In this document: positions 1-8,422 of the stretch, piece after piece
How positions within the stretch are numbered: position 1 is the first letter of the stretch
How the letters are laid out: every line of letters begins with the position of its first letter
NCBI RefSeq assembly: GCF_021216655.1
Contig: NZ_CP080437.1
Span: 3,038,001-3,102,000, forward strand
Length of the DNA: 64,000 nt
From: Clavibacter michiganensis
Lineage (GTDB): Bacteria; Actinomycetota; Actinomycetes; Actinomycetales; Microbacteriaceae
Reading direction: 5' to 3'
The notes under the pieces: model-generated
The model's input: the letters and a program-made list of their open reading frames with translations, nothing else
Told to the model about the DNA's origin: nothing
Database searches by the model: none
Position numbers and translations under genes: made by a program

Positions 1-314
1 CGTCTCCGCCCTCCCGCTCATCATGCATCGTGCACTCACGGTGGGGCTCCTCCCGGGACCCGGGAGATGACGGTCCTTCGGCGCGGCCCCGTCGGAGAGC
101 GGGTCGTCGCTCCGCGGATATCCGCTGAGCGAAGACGCGTCCCCCGGACGCTTGCGACGGCGCTGGTCGCCGGCTCCCCGCGCGCGCCCCGTCCGCGCCC
201 GGGAGACGCACCGCGGGCGCCCTGGGCGCGCACCGGATCCGCACGGCCGGGCCGCCTAGGCTCGGGTGTCGCGGCCGGCTTCCCCGCCGCATCCGCACTC
301 CCGAGAGGCGCCGC
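1..314. other. left edge, no supported gene
   Basis: I see no convincing gene in these bases. An 83-codon plus-strand frame starting at base 67 is dominated by Arg, Pro, Ala and Gly and looks like random open frame in GC-rich DNA. A palindrome at 50-66 (CTCCCGGG, one base, CCCGGGAG) could be a short hairpin at the end of a gene lying to the left of the window. The last 20 bases hold a GAGAGG-like ribosome binding site for the next small gene. Confidence 0.4.
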
Positions 315-518
315 ATGACGAGCGACCGGTCCCTGGCCTTCATCCTGCTGCGCTCGTGCCTCGTGATGGTCGCCCTCGGCGTCGTCACCGTGCAGACCGG
401 AGGCGGGCTCGGCGTCGTGGGCGTCGTCGCGTTCGTGCTCGCCGCGGGCCTCGGCGGCGGCGCGACCTTCTACTGGCGCCGGCACCTCGCGGCCAAGCGG
501 CGCGACCCCTTCAGCTGA
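315..518 (+). CDS. small two-helix membrane protein
   Basis: This frame encodes a 67-residue protein that I do not recognise. It has two hydrophobic stretches, roughly residues 7-27 and 30-51, separated by a short Gly-rich turn. It ends in a basic, probably cytoplasmic tail containing WRRHLAAKRR. That pattern suggests a helical hairpin in the membrane. A GAGAGG sequence lies about eight bases before the ATG. The gene converges on sbcC. The hydrophobic pattern and ribosome site make it more likely real than chance, but no function can be assigned. Confidence 0.5.
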   Translation: MTSDRSLAFILLRSCLVMVALGVVTVQTGGGLGVVGVVAFVLAAGLGGGATFYWRRHLAAKRRDPFS

Positions 519-539
519 CGCGCCAGGGCGCGCGACCCG

Positions 540-3500
540 TCAGGCCGGGTCGGCGACCGTGGAGGTGAGGGTCGACGACCCGTCGGCTCGCCGCCGCACC
601 TCGATCCGGTCGGCCACGCGCTGCTTCAGCTCCTCCACGTGGCTGACGATGCCGACGGTGCGGCCGCCCGAGGAGAGCCGCCCGAGCTCGGACATGACGG
701 CGTCGAGGGTCTCGGGATCCAGCGTGCCGAAGCCCTCGTCGACGAACAGCGTGCCGAGCTGGAGCCCGCCCGCCTCCGCCTGGACCACGTCGGCGAGGCC
801 GAGCGCGAGGGCGAGCGACGCGTAGAACGTCTCGCCGCCGGAGAAGCTCGCGGGCTCGCGCACGCGGTCGACGACGTGGTCGCGGATCTGCAGGGCGAGA
901 CCCGTCTTCCGGGACCTGCTCGTCGCCTCCCTCTCCTCGCTCACCTCCAGCTCGTAGCGGCCGCTCGACATGATCCTGAGGCGCGCGTTGGCGGCCTGCA
1001 CGACGTCCTCGAAGCGGCGGAGCAGCACGTAGGTGCCGAGCGTCGTGCCGCGCGTGTTCTCGGGGGTGATGGCGTTCGCGACCTCGGCCATGCGGATCGC
1101 GGCGCGCGCCTGGTCGCCCGCGCGGGCGCTCTCGCGGCGGGCGGCGTCGTGCCGGGCGAGGGCGGATGCGCTCCGGTCGGCCCGGTCGCGCGCGCGGGCG
1201 GCGCGCTCGGCGCTGGCGCGGGCCGCGGCCTGGGCGGCGTCGAGGGCGGCGCGGGCGGCGTCGGGATCCGGATCCTCGGCGCCCGTGAGCGACGCGACCT
1301 CGGGATCCACGAGACCCTCCGCGACGACGGCCTGCTCGCGCTCGTGCGCGGCGACCCGCCCGGCGGCCGCCTCGAGCTCGGCCGGCGGGAGGGCGGCGGC
1401 GCGCGCCTCCTCCTCGGTCGCGAACGCCCGGTCCGCGAGCGCCTGGGCGAGCTCGGCGGTGCGCGCGGCGGCCTCGGCGGCCGTGCGCTCGCGCGCGGTG
1501 CCGAGGGCGATGAGGCGGTCGACGAGGGCGCGTTCCGCGGCGCGGTCGGCGACGAGGGCGGCGACGCGGGGGACGGGCGCGGTGTCGTCGTCGGCGGTGT
1601 GGGCGGTGCCGGCGGTGCCGTCCCCGTCCCGGTCCGCGAGCGCCGCGCGCACGGCCGCCTCGTCCTCCGTCAGGAGCTCGCGCGCCCGGATCACCCGCTC
1701 GCGCAGCCCCGAGAGCGCCGCGCGGGCGTCGTCGCGGCGAGCGCGGATCCGCTCGGTCTCCGCGTCGTGCGCGACGACCGCGGCTTCCGCAGCCCGGAGC
1801 GCGCCGCCCGCCGCCTCGGCCACCGCGAGACGCGCGGCGCGGGCGGCGACCCCGGCGTCGGCGGCCTCCGCCGTGATCCCGTCGAGCGCCGCCGCGGCCA
1901 CCTCGTGCCGCGCGGTCTCCGCCGAGAGCGCCGCCACCGCGTCACCCTGCGCCCGCTCAGCCCGGGCGCGCGCGTCCGCGGCCCGCTCGATCTCGTCGTC
2001 GTCCGGATGTCCGGGCGCGCTCGGCGCGGGATGCGGGTGGTCGACCGCGCCGCACACCGGGCACGGGACGCCGTCCTCCAGCTCCGCGGCCAGCTCGCCC
2101 GCGAGCCCGCGGATCTTCCGCTGCCGCAGCTCCGCCTCGTGGCGCACGGCGGTCGTCGCGGCGGCCGAGCGCGCGTCGAGGGCATCCCGGGCCGCGCGGA
2201 TCCGCGCCTCCAGCCCCTCGAGCTCGGCCACGCGACGCCGGGTCGCCTCCGCCTCGGCGACCGCCGCGCGCGCCTGGTCGACGCCGCCGGCAGCGGCAGC
2301 CGCCGCGTCCCGGGCCTCGACCAGCGGGATCCGCCCGGCCGGCCGTCCCGCGAGCGGCGCCTCCGCCGCGTCCGCCTCCGCCTCGCGTGCCGCGACCGCG
2401 TCCTCGGCGGCCCGCACGTCGGCGCGACGGCGGGGCAGCCCGCGCTCGCGCGCCTCCGCGTCGGCGAGCGTCGCCAGCTCGGCCACGAGCGCGTCGCGCC
2501 GCCCGGCCAGCGCCGGGGCGGTCGCGCTCGCGAGGGCGGGCCGCTCCGTCCGGCACGCCGCGCGGGCGTCGTCGTCGGCGACCTCGGCCGCGGTCCTCGC
2601 CGCATCCGCCCGGTCGCGCGCGGCCAGCTGGCCCGCGACCGCCGCCGCCCGCCGCGCCTCCCCGACGCGCCGCGCCAGCCCGGCGATCTCCTCGGCCGCC
2701 GCGCGCACGGCCTCCTCGCGCGCGATCAGCGCCCGCCGCCGGTCGAGCGCGCGGGAGACGCGCTCCGCGTCGGCGAGCGCGGTCGCCGCGCCCTGTCGAG
2801 TTCGCTCCTCGTCCGCCCGCGCCGTCTCCGCGGCGTCCGCCAGCTCGGCCAGCAGCCGCACGGTGTCGGGGGCGTCGGCGATCTCCAGCGCATCCACCCG
2901 CGTCGCCTCGCGGAGCCCCGTGAGCGCCTCGGCGACCTTGGCGTCCGCGGCGTCGGTGCGCGCCTTCGCGGCCTTGCGCATCTCGCCGAGCTGCGCGGCG
3001 GTCCGCTCGTACACGGCCGTGCCGAACAGCGACTGCAGCACGAGCCGCCGCTGCTCGCCGGTCGACCGCAGGAACTCCGCGAACTCGCCCTGGGGCAGCA
3101 CGACCGTCTGCACGAACTGGGCGCGCGTGAGGCCCACGATCCGCGCGACCTCCGTGCCCACCTCCTGGGTGCTGGTGCCGATCACCTCGCCCGCGTCGGC
3201 GTCCGGCGACGACAGCCGCACGAGCGTCGCCGCCGCGTTCTGGTTCGTGGTGCCCGTGCCGCGGGCCTTGGGCCGCTGGTGCTGCGGGCTGCGGCGCACG
3301 CGGTGGATCCCCGCGGCCGTCTCGAACACCAGCTCCACGTACGGCTCCACGCCGGGCGCCGCGTGGTGGCTGTGCAGCCGATCGCGGCTCGAGCCCTCGC
3401 TCGCGAGCGACCCGTAGAGCGCGAACACGACGGCGTCGATGAGCGTCGACTTGCCGGATCCGGTCGGCCCCTCCAGCAGGAAGAGCCCCGAGCGCCCGAG

Positions 3501-3572
3501 CTCCGCGAAGTCGATGACGTGCTCGCCGGCGAACGGCCCGATGGCCTGGACGGAGAGGCGGTGCAGGTCCAT
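540..3572 (-). CDS. sbcC: SbcC nuclease ATPase subunit
   Basis: A 1010-residue SMC/Rad50-type ATPase, the partner of the SbcD nuclease in cutting hairpins and processing DNA ends. The N-terminus carries the P-loop GPTGSGKS at residues 35-42. A very long Ala/Arg/Glu-rich coiled coil follows, interrupted by the zinc-hook CPVC at Cys504 and Cys507. The C-terminus carries the ABC signature FSGGE and the Walker B sequence LFVDEGFGTLD. The start is the ATG that overlaps the sbcD stop as ATGA. The same frame stays open about 90 codons further upstream, but that stretch is antisense-like and lies inside sbcD. The length is normal for actinobacterial SbcC. Confidence 0.95.
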   Translation of the reverse strand: MDLHRLSVQAIGPFAGEHVIDFAELGRSGLFLLEGPTGSGKSTLIDAVVFALYGSLASEGSSRDRLHSHHAAPGVEPYVELVFETAAGIHRVRRSPQHQRPKARGTGTTNQNAAATLVRLSSPDADAGEVIGTSTQEVGTEVARIVGLTRAQFVQTVVLPQGEFAEFLRSTGEQRRLVLQSLFGTAVYERTAAQLGEMRKAAKARTDAADAKVAEALTGLREATRVDALEIADAPDTVRLLAELADAAETARADEERTRQGAATALADAERVSRALDRRRALIAREEAVRAAAEEIAGLARRVGEARRAAAVAGQLAARDRADAARTAAEVADDDARAACRTERPALASATAPALAGRRDALVAELATLADAEARERGLPRRRADVRAAEDAVAAREAEADAAEAPLAGRPAGRIPLVEARDAAAAAAGGVDQARAAVAEAEATRRRVAELEGLEARIRAARDALDARSAAATTAVRHEAELRQRKIRGLAGELAAELEDGVPCPVCGAVDHPHPAPSAPGHPDDDEIERAADARARAERAQGDAVAALSAETARHEVAAAALDGITAEAADAGVAARAARLAVAEAAGGALRAAEAAVVAHDAETERIRARRDDARAALSGLRERVIRARELLTEDEAAVRAALADRDGDGTAGTAHTADDDTAPVPRVAALVADRAAERALVDRLIALGTARERTAAEAAARTAELAQALADRAFATEEEARAAALPPAELEAAAGRVAAHEREQAVVAEGLVDPEVASLTGAEDPDPDAARAALDAAQAAARASAERAARARDRADRSASALARHDAARRESARAGDQARAAIRMAEVANAITPENTRGTTLGTYVLLRRFEDVVQAANARLRIMSSGRYELEVSEEREATSRSRKTGLALQIRDHVVDRVREPASFSGGETFYASLALALGLADVVQAEAGGLQLGTLFVDEGFGTLDPETLDAVMSELGRLSSGGRTVGIVSHVEELKQRVADRIEVRRRADGSSTLTSTVADPA

Positions 3573-4738
3573 CAGGCGCTCCGGTCCGCGGCGAGGGCGT
3601 GCTCGTACGCCTGCCGGAGCACGAGCGCCTCGGCCTCGGTGGGCGGAGCGCCGGTCGCGTACTCGACGAAGTCGGCGGCGACCTCGAGCGGATCCGTCGT
3701 CGCGTCGACCACGCGCGACCGCACGCCCTCGACCCGTCCCGCGGGCTCGTGCAGCACGACGAGCGCGTGCGGCAGCGCCTCCCGCACACGCGCCACCAGG
3801 TGCGCCGGGTGCACGGGATCCGTGACGTGCACGCGCAGCCACGCGTCGGCGAGGTCGGCGTGCCGCCCGTCCACGATCTCCGCGAGCGTCCCCGTCACCT
3901 CCGCCAGCCGCCTGGGCACGGGCGCCGGGATCAGCTCGACCGTCGTGGATCCGTCGGCCGCCAGCTCCACGAGCGCGCTCGACTTCCGCTGCGTGCGCTC
4001 CCCGAAGGAGAACGCGAGCGGCGAGCCGGAGTAGCGGACGACCGGGCGCGCGGATCCGCCCGCCCGCACCTCCTGCGCCCCGTGCAGGTGCCCGAGCGCC
4101 ACGTAGTCCGCGCCCCGGAACGCCGACGCAGGCACCTGGTCGAACCCGCCCACGCGGATGTCCCGCTCGCTCTCGCTCGGCTCCGCTCCCGTGACGAACG
4201 CGTGCGCGACGACGACCACGCGCGCGTCGGGCCGGCCGGCGGCGTCGGCGCGCACCCGATCCATCGCGGTGCCCAGCACGGCCTCGTGCGAGCGGGGGAG
4301 AGGAGGCGACCCGGGTGCGGCGAGCGTCGCGCGCACGGCGTCCGGATCCAGGTACGGCACCCCGTAGAACGCGACCGGCCCGTCGGCGTCCTCGAGCACG
4401 ACGGGCGCGTCGAGCGCCTCCGCCGACGCCAGGATCCGCAGCCCGTCCCGCAGCAGCGCCGACGAGAACCCGAGCCGCGCGGCCGAGTCGTGGTTGCCGG
4501 GGGTGACGATGACGGTCGCGAGCGCGCTCAGCCGCGCGAGCGCGTCCCCGAGCAGCCGCACGCTCGGCACGCCAGGCACCGCGCGGTCGTAGACGTCGCC
4601 CGCGACGAGCACGACGTCGACCTCCCGCTCGCGCACGACATCGACGAGGTGGTCGAGGAACGCGGCGTGATGCTCGTGCAGGTCCTCGCCGTGGAGGGTG
4701 CGCCCGAGGTGCCAGTCGCTCGTGTGGAGGATGCGCAC
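3572..4738 (-). CDS. sbcD: SbcD exonuclease subunit
   Basis: A 388-residue calcineurin-like phosphoesterase, the Mn-dependent nuclease subunit of SbcCD. All metal-binding motifs are visible: HTSDWHLG at residues 5-12, GDVYD near 47, TPGNHDS near 80, a His in VVVAHAF and GHLHG further on. The start is GTG at 4738, with AAGGA about seven bases upstream. It overlaps sbcC by four bases, so the two subunits are translationally coupled. The upstream bases 4739-5035 separate it from the divergent lanthipeptide operon and must hold promoters for both. Confidence 0.95.
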   Translation of the reverse strand: MRILHTSDWHLGRTLHGEDLHEHHAAFLDHLVDVVREREVDVVLVAGDVYDRAVPGVPSVRLLGDALARLSALATVIVTPGNHDSAARLGFSSALLRDGLRILASAEALDAPVVLEDADGPVAFYGVPYLDPDAVRATLAAPGSPPLPRSHEAVLGTAMDRVRADAAGRPDARVVVVAHAFVTGAEPSESERDIRVGGFDQVPASAFRGADYVALGHLHGAQEVRAGGSARPVVRYSGSPLAFSFGERTQRKSSALVELAADGSTTVELIPAPVPRRLAEVTGTLAEIVDGRHADLADAWLRVHVTDPVHPAHLVARVREALPHALVVLHEPAGRVEGVRSRVVDATTDPLEVAADFVEYATGAPPTEAEALVLRQAYEHALAADRSA

Positions 4739-5035
4739 GCGGGTCCTTCCTCGGGGCGAGCGGCGGTGCCCGTCACGCTACCGGAGGGCGCCGACACGGC
4801 GTCGCCGCACCTCCGGATCAATTCCGCTGATATCCGTTGACCGGGTGGGGAAATGTATGCAAGAGTCAAAGCACGTACTGGGGGATCGTGCTCGTCATCC
4901 ATTTCGATGGAGGAGCACGGGCATGGCGATGGGGGGCTTCGATGCACGCACCGACGTCTCGAGACCGCCGCGACCCGATGATCCCTCGCCGCTTCCCGTG
5001 CCGATTTCCCTGCCCCGTCGGGCGGATCTAGGCCG
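4739..5035. promoter_or_regulatory. divergent region between sbcD and lanthipeptide operon
   Basis: About 300 bases with lower GC than the surroundings. A TTGACC at 4837-4842 resembles a -35 box, but the nearest -10-like sequence (TATGCA, 4856) is only 13 bases away, so I cannot name a confident promoter. At 4923 an ATG follows a good GGAGGAG site and opens a frame rich in Pro, Arg and Asp that continues out of phase into lanKC until base 5222. It could be a short leader peptide, an N-terminal extension lost by a frameshift, or chance. Confidence 0.35.
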
Positions 5036-7714
5036 ATGGTGGAGGAGCGTGCGATCGGGGTTGAGCGGGTGGGCGGCTACCAGTTCCACATGTGGGGCCC
5101 GTCGCCCTACTACCGGTCGCCCGCGCACTGGCGACACCCGGACGGGATCGCGACGATCGTCGCCTCGATCGTCGCCCGGGGCGGGTGGATCTCCCGATCA
5201 GACGGCATCTGGGAATCCCTGACCCCGGAGGGGACCGAGCTCCCGGCCTCCGGCTGGAAGGTCCACGTGTCGGCGACGCCCGACGCCTTCGAGCCCGTGG
5301 CACGCGCCGCCGCGGGGGTCTGCGCGGACCGCGGCGTGCCCTTCAAGGTGCTCGCGGACCGGCGGATGCATCTCGTCATGAATTCCAAGTACACGCCGCG
5401 CGGGGGCAGCGGGAAGGCCTTCGTCGCGTATCCGCCCCAATCCGGGGGCGAATTCGAGAGATTCGTCGACGAGCTCGAACAGGCGCTCGTAGGATATCCC
5501 GGCCCGCGGGTGCTCTCGGACATCCGGATATCCCGCGCACCCGTGTTCGCGCGTTTCGGCGCATTCACGGACCGCTGGGGGCTCGGCGCCGATGGCGAGC
5601 TCTTCCGCGGGCTGGACCTGCCCGGCCGCGGCGTGGTCCCCGATCGCCGGATGCCGGGCGCGCACGTCCCCGAGGGCGTCGAGGTGCCCGACTGGCTGGA
5701 GCGACGACGCCGCGGGTCCGGGGCGCTCGAGGCCGGCTACAGCATCACGGGAGCGCTCCACTTCTCCAACGCCGGCGGGGTGTACAGCGCCGAGGGAGCC
5801 GACGGTCGCGCCCTCGTCGTGAAGGAGTCGCGGCCCGGTGCGGGCATCGACGTGGACGGGGATGACGCCGTCGTGCGGAGCGAGCGCGAGGCCGCGGCCC
5901 TGGGCCGTCTCGACGGGATGGCGGGCGTGCCGAGCATCGTGGAGACGACCGAGGTCGACGGGCACCGCTACCTCGCCACCACGCGCCTCGACGGCGACAT
6001 GCTCTGGCAGTGGCAGGGGAAGGTGAACCCGCTCATCCGCCCCGGATCCACCGCAGACGAGCGCGCGGAGTTCGCGCGCCGGGCCATGCGGCTCACGCGC
6101 TCCGTGGAGCGGCTCGTCGCCGAGATGCACCGGCGGGGCGTGACCCACGGCGACCTCCATCCCGGCAACATCCTCGCCACGGACGACGACGAGGCGCGTC
6201 TCATCGACTTCGAGGTCGCCCGCAGCGGCACGGATGCCGCCGCGCCGCGCCGCGCGATGGGCGGCCTGGGCTTCGTGCCCGCCACGCCCGCGAGCGGCGT
6301 CGACACGGACCGGCACGCGCTCGCCGCCCTCCGCCTGTGGATGCTGCTCCCGCTCAACGCCTCGTGGGCGCATCGTCCCGCGCTGGCCGGGCAGATCGCC
6401 GCGGACGCCGTGGAGGCCTTCGGCGTCGACCCGGGATACCTCGAGGACGCCGTCCGCCTGATCTCCGCGGACGCGCCCGTGCGGCCGCCCGCCGCCGATG
6501 CCGCCGATGCCCCTGCCGACGCCCGGCGCGATCCGGCGACGACGACGACGGACAGGCTGTGGCGTGGCGTCGAGGCGTCCGAGGACCCGGACGATCCCGA
6601 CGGTCCGTTCCCCGGGGACATCCGCCGCTTCGAGCACGCGGGCGCCTGCTTCGCGTTCGGGACCGCGGGCATCCTCTGGGCCCGCCTGAGCCGGGGCCTC
6701 CCGATCGAGGGCCGGCTCGTCGACCACGTGGTCCGGGCGTCGAAGGGGCCGGACGCGCTCCGTCCCGGGTTCGCGATGGGGCGTGCGGGCACCCTGCCCC
6801 TCCTCGCCGCGCTCGACGACCTGCCCCGGCTGCGCGAGGAGGTCGCCCTGACCGCCGCCGCCGCTGAGCGCGTGTCGAACATCGACGTCTGGGCGGGCCT
6901 CTCCGGGGTGGGCCTGACCCTCCTCGCGCTCCCGCGGACCGCGGTGGATCCCACGACCATCCTCGACCTCGCGCGCCGCGTCGTCCTCGGGGTCGAGGAG
7001 CACGCGGGCCTCGCGGGCCTCATGCGCGGCACGAGCGGTGCGGCCCTGTTCCTGGCCGAGTGCGCGGACCGCTTCGACCGCGAGGACCTCCGGCACGCAG
7101 CCCACGTGGCGTTCGAGCGGGATCTCCGCTCCACGACCGTCACGGAGTCCGGATCCCGGCAGTCCGTCGAGCCCGGCCGTCGGACGCTCGCCTACCTGGA
7201 GTCCGGCAGCGCCGGACTGGTGCTGGTGGCGCACCGCCTCGGACGCGGCGCGGAGTTCCCGGAGCTGCTGGAGGCGCTCGCCTCGGAGTACGTGGCGGAA
7301 CCGGGCCTCCTCATGGGCAGGGCCGGTCTCATGCTGGCCCTCACGGACGTGGCCCGTTCCGGCGGCGCGGGCGCACCGCGCGCGTCGGAGCTGCTCCGCA
7401 TGCACCGCCGTCGACTCGCCTGGCACCTCCTCCCGTCGGGAGACGACCTCCAGGTGCCCGGCGCCCAGGGGTTCCGCCTCTCCTCCGATCTCGGAACGGG
7501 CGCCGTCGGCGTCGCGCACGTCCTGCACTGCATGGACGACGCGACGACCCGGCTGCTCCCCTTCCTCAGCGCTTCGGTCGACTCGATCGAGGATCCGCCC
7601 CATCCACGCCGAGGAGGTGAACTAATGACGATCGACGCCATGCAGGAGATCGAGGTCTCCAACGCGGACGACTCGATGATGCTCGCCGCGAGCACCGCCA
7701 GCACGAGCTGCTGA
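5036..7714 (+). CDS. lanKC: class III lanthipeptide synthetase, fused in frame to precursor
   Basis: Trifunctional LanKC. Residues 1-200 are the phospho-Ser/Thr lyase domain (GWKVHVSA, VPFKVLADRR). Residues about 230-480 are a Ser/Thr kinase with Lys263 in LVVKES, the catalytic loop HGDLHPGN at 370-377 and DFE. Residues about 520-860 are a cyclase-like domain with repeats such as GLSGVGL, GTSGAAL and GSAGLVL, and no zinc ligands, as in class III. The enzyme ends naturally near residue 860, but there is no stop. The frame continues through Glu-Leu into the precursor peptide at 7625 and stops at 7714. ATG 5036 is the first start after an in-frame stop at 4979, and its ribosome site is weak. It is the first structural gene of the operon. 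Confidence 0.9.
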   Translation: MVEERAIGVERVGGYQFHMWGPSPYYRSPAHWRHPDGIATIVASIVARGGWISRSDGIWESLTPEGTELPASGWKVHVSATPDAFEPVARAAAGVCADRGVPFKVLADRRMHLVMNSKYTPRGGSGKAFVAYPPQSGGEFERFVDELEQALVGYPGPRVLSDIRISRAPVFARFGAFTDRWGLGADGELFRGLDLPGRGVVPDRRMPGAHVPEGVEVPDWLERRRRGSGALEAGYSITGALHFSNAGGVYSAEGADGRALVVKESRPGAGIDVDGDDAVVRSEREAAALGRLDGMAGVPSIVETTEVDGHRYLATTRLDGDMLWQWQGKVNPLIRPGSTADERAEFARRAMRLTRSVERLVAEMHRRGVTHGDLHPGNILATDDDEARLIDFEVARSGTDAAAPRRAMGGLGFVPATPASGVDTDRHALAALRLWMLLPLNASWAHRPALAGQIAADAVEAFGVDPGYLEDAVRLISADAPVRPPAADAADAPADARRDPATTTTDRLWRGVEASEDPDDPDGPFPGDIRRFEHAGACFAFGTAGILWARLSRGLPIEGRLVDHVVRASKGPDALRPGFAMGRAGTLPLLAALDDLPRLREEVALTAAAAERVSNIDVWAGLSGVGLTLLALPRTAVDPTTILDLARRVVLGVEEHAGLAGLMRGTSGAALFLAECADRFDREDLRHAAHVAFERDLRSTTVTESGSRQSVEPGRRTLAYLESGSAGLVLVAHRLGRGAEFPELLEALASEYVAEPGLLMGRAGLMLALTDVARSGGAGAPRASELLRMHRRRLAWHLLPSGDDLQVPGAQGFRLSSDLGTGAVGVAHVLHCMDDATTRLLPFLSASVDSIEDPPHPRRGGELMTIDAMQEIEVSNADDSMMLAASTASTSC
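7617..7624 (+). promoter_or_regulatory. strong internal ribosome binding site for precursor
   Basis: The sequence AGGAGGTGA (about 7613-7620) followed by ACTA precedes the precursor ATG at 7625. It is a near-perfect anti-SD match at good spacing, placed inside the synthetase reading frame. It is what argues that the precursor is also translated on its own. A TAA at 7623-7625 overlaps the ATG but belongs to another frame. Confidence 0.75.
7625..7714 (+). CDS. lanA: lipolanthine-like precursor peptide
   Basis: A 29-residue peptide. The leader part contains I3-D-A-M6-Q7-E-I9-E10, which fits the hydrophobic-xx-hydrophobic-Gln leader helix that class III LanKC enzymes bind. The C-terminus is AASTASTSC, giving Ser23-x-x-Ser26-x-x-Cys29, the SxxSxxC arrangement used for labionin or avionin formation, with Cys as the last residue. 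A C-terminal Cys fits oxidative decarboxylation by the flavoprotein encoded at 13996. Thr24, Thr27 and Ser28 could become dehydro residues. The gene has its own strong ribosome site but is also the in-frame tail of lanKC. Where the leader is cut is not visible, and no protease gene is nearby. Confidence 0.8.
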   Translation: MTIDAMQEIEVSNADDSMMLAASTASTSC

Positions 7715-7723
7715 CGACCGACG

Positions 7724-7757
7724 CCCGGTCGCGGCCCGTCCACGGGCCGCGACCGGG
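7724..7757 (+). terminator. 15-bp hairpin after the precursor gene
   Basis: Bases 7724-7738 (CCCGGTCGCGGCCCG) pair perfectly with 7743-7757 around a TCCA loop. There is no T-run. Sitting between the precursor and the GNAT gene, it probably works as a partial terminator or an RNA 3'-end stabiliser, so that precursor mRNA exceeds mRNA for the tailoring enzymes, a common layout in lanthipeptide operons. Confidence 0.75.
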
Positions 7758-7783
7758 TCCACCCCCGACCGAAGAAGATCCCG

Positions 7784-8422
7784 ATGCCCCGCGAACGCCT
7801 CCGCCTCCGTCCTCCCCGCGACGAGGACTTCCCCCTCATCTCCCGTTGGATCTCCGCCGACTCCGCCGGCGCCGCGTACACCGGCGACGTGGGGGAGAAC
7901 GTCTCCCCGGAACGGATCCGCGAGCTGCACGTCTCCGGGGCCGTGAACTACCTCATGATCGACGTGCCCGGCCTCGGCGCCGTCGGCCTGGTCAACTGGG
8001 GGCACCGCGGGCACTCGCGCGCCTACGCGATCGCCATCGTGCTCGGGGAGGAGTCCCACTGGCAGAGCGGGTACGGCGCAGAGGCCTTCGTGCGCCTCAT
8101 CGACCATCTGTTCCAGCAGCTCGACGCGTGGCGGGTCGAGATCACGACCGCGTCGTACAACCCGTACACGATCCCCGCCTTCGCACGCCTGCGTCTCACG
8201 ATCGAGGGCGTGCTGCGCGACTACTTCTACATCGACGGCGAGTACCACGACGCGACCGTGTGGTCCCTGATCCGACCCGAGTACTTCGCCGCGATCGACC
8301 AGGGGGACCCCTTCGGAGCCGCGCCGTTCGCGCCGGCGGTCCCTCCCGAGGCCAAGGCCAAGGCCCGGGCGGCCCTCGCCTCCTACCTGTCCGGCACCCC
8401 GAACGCATCCTGGCTGCGATGA
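7784..8422 (+). CDS. GNAT family N-acyltransferase
   Basis: A 212-residue GNAT of the RimJ/RimL type. The core has the expected strand-helix pattern, with an acyl-CoA-loop-like segment QSGYGAEA near residues 106-113, followed by FARLRLTIEGVLRDYFYIDGEYHDATVWSL, the usual C-terminal GNAT half. In goadvionin-type biosynthesis a GNAT joins the acyl chain to the modified peptide, so by context this enzyme is the likely N-terminal acylating step. It lies directly after the precursor and hairpin, and its stop overlaps the next start as ATGA. A stand-alone acetyltransferase or self-protection role cannot be excluded. Confidence 0.8.
   Translation: MPRERLRLRPPRDEDFPLISRWISADSAGAAYTGDVGENVSPERIRELHVSGAVNYLMIDVPGLGAVGLVNWGHRGHSRAYAIAIVLGEESHWQSGYGAEAFVRLIDHLFQQLDAWRVEITTASYNPYTIPAFARLRLTIEGVLRDYFYIDGEYHDATVWSLIRPEYFAAIDQGDPFGAAPFAPAVPPEAKAKARAALASYLSGTPNASWLR

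Noticed and set aside
67..318. 83-codon frame at the left edge
   Set aside because: Low complexity, no ribosome site and no hydrophobic or domain pattern.
639..4034. 1131-codon plus-strand frame antisense to sbcC/sbcD
   Set aside because: Arg/Gly-rich noise opposite two genes with complete catalytic motifs; typical antisense open frame in GC-rich DNA.
4837..4861. sigma-70 promoter TTGACC ... TATGCA for the lanthipeptide operon
   Set aside because: Spacing of 13 bases is too short for a standard promoter.
7846..8418. N-terminal extension of the ligase-ALDH frame inside the GNAT gene
   Set aside because: This part is Arg-rich out-of-phase GNAT sequence. The ATG overlapping the GNAT stop gives a normal ligase N-terminus.
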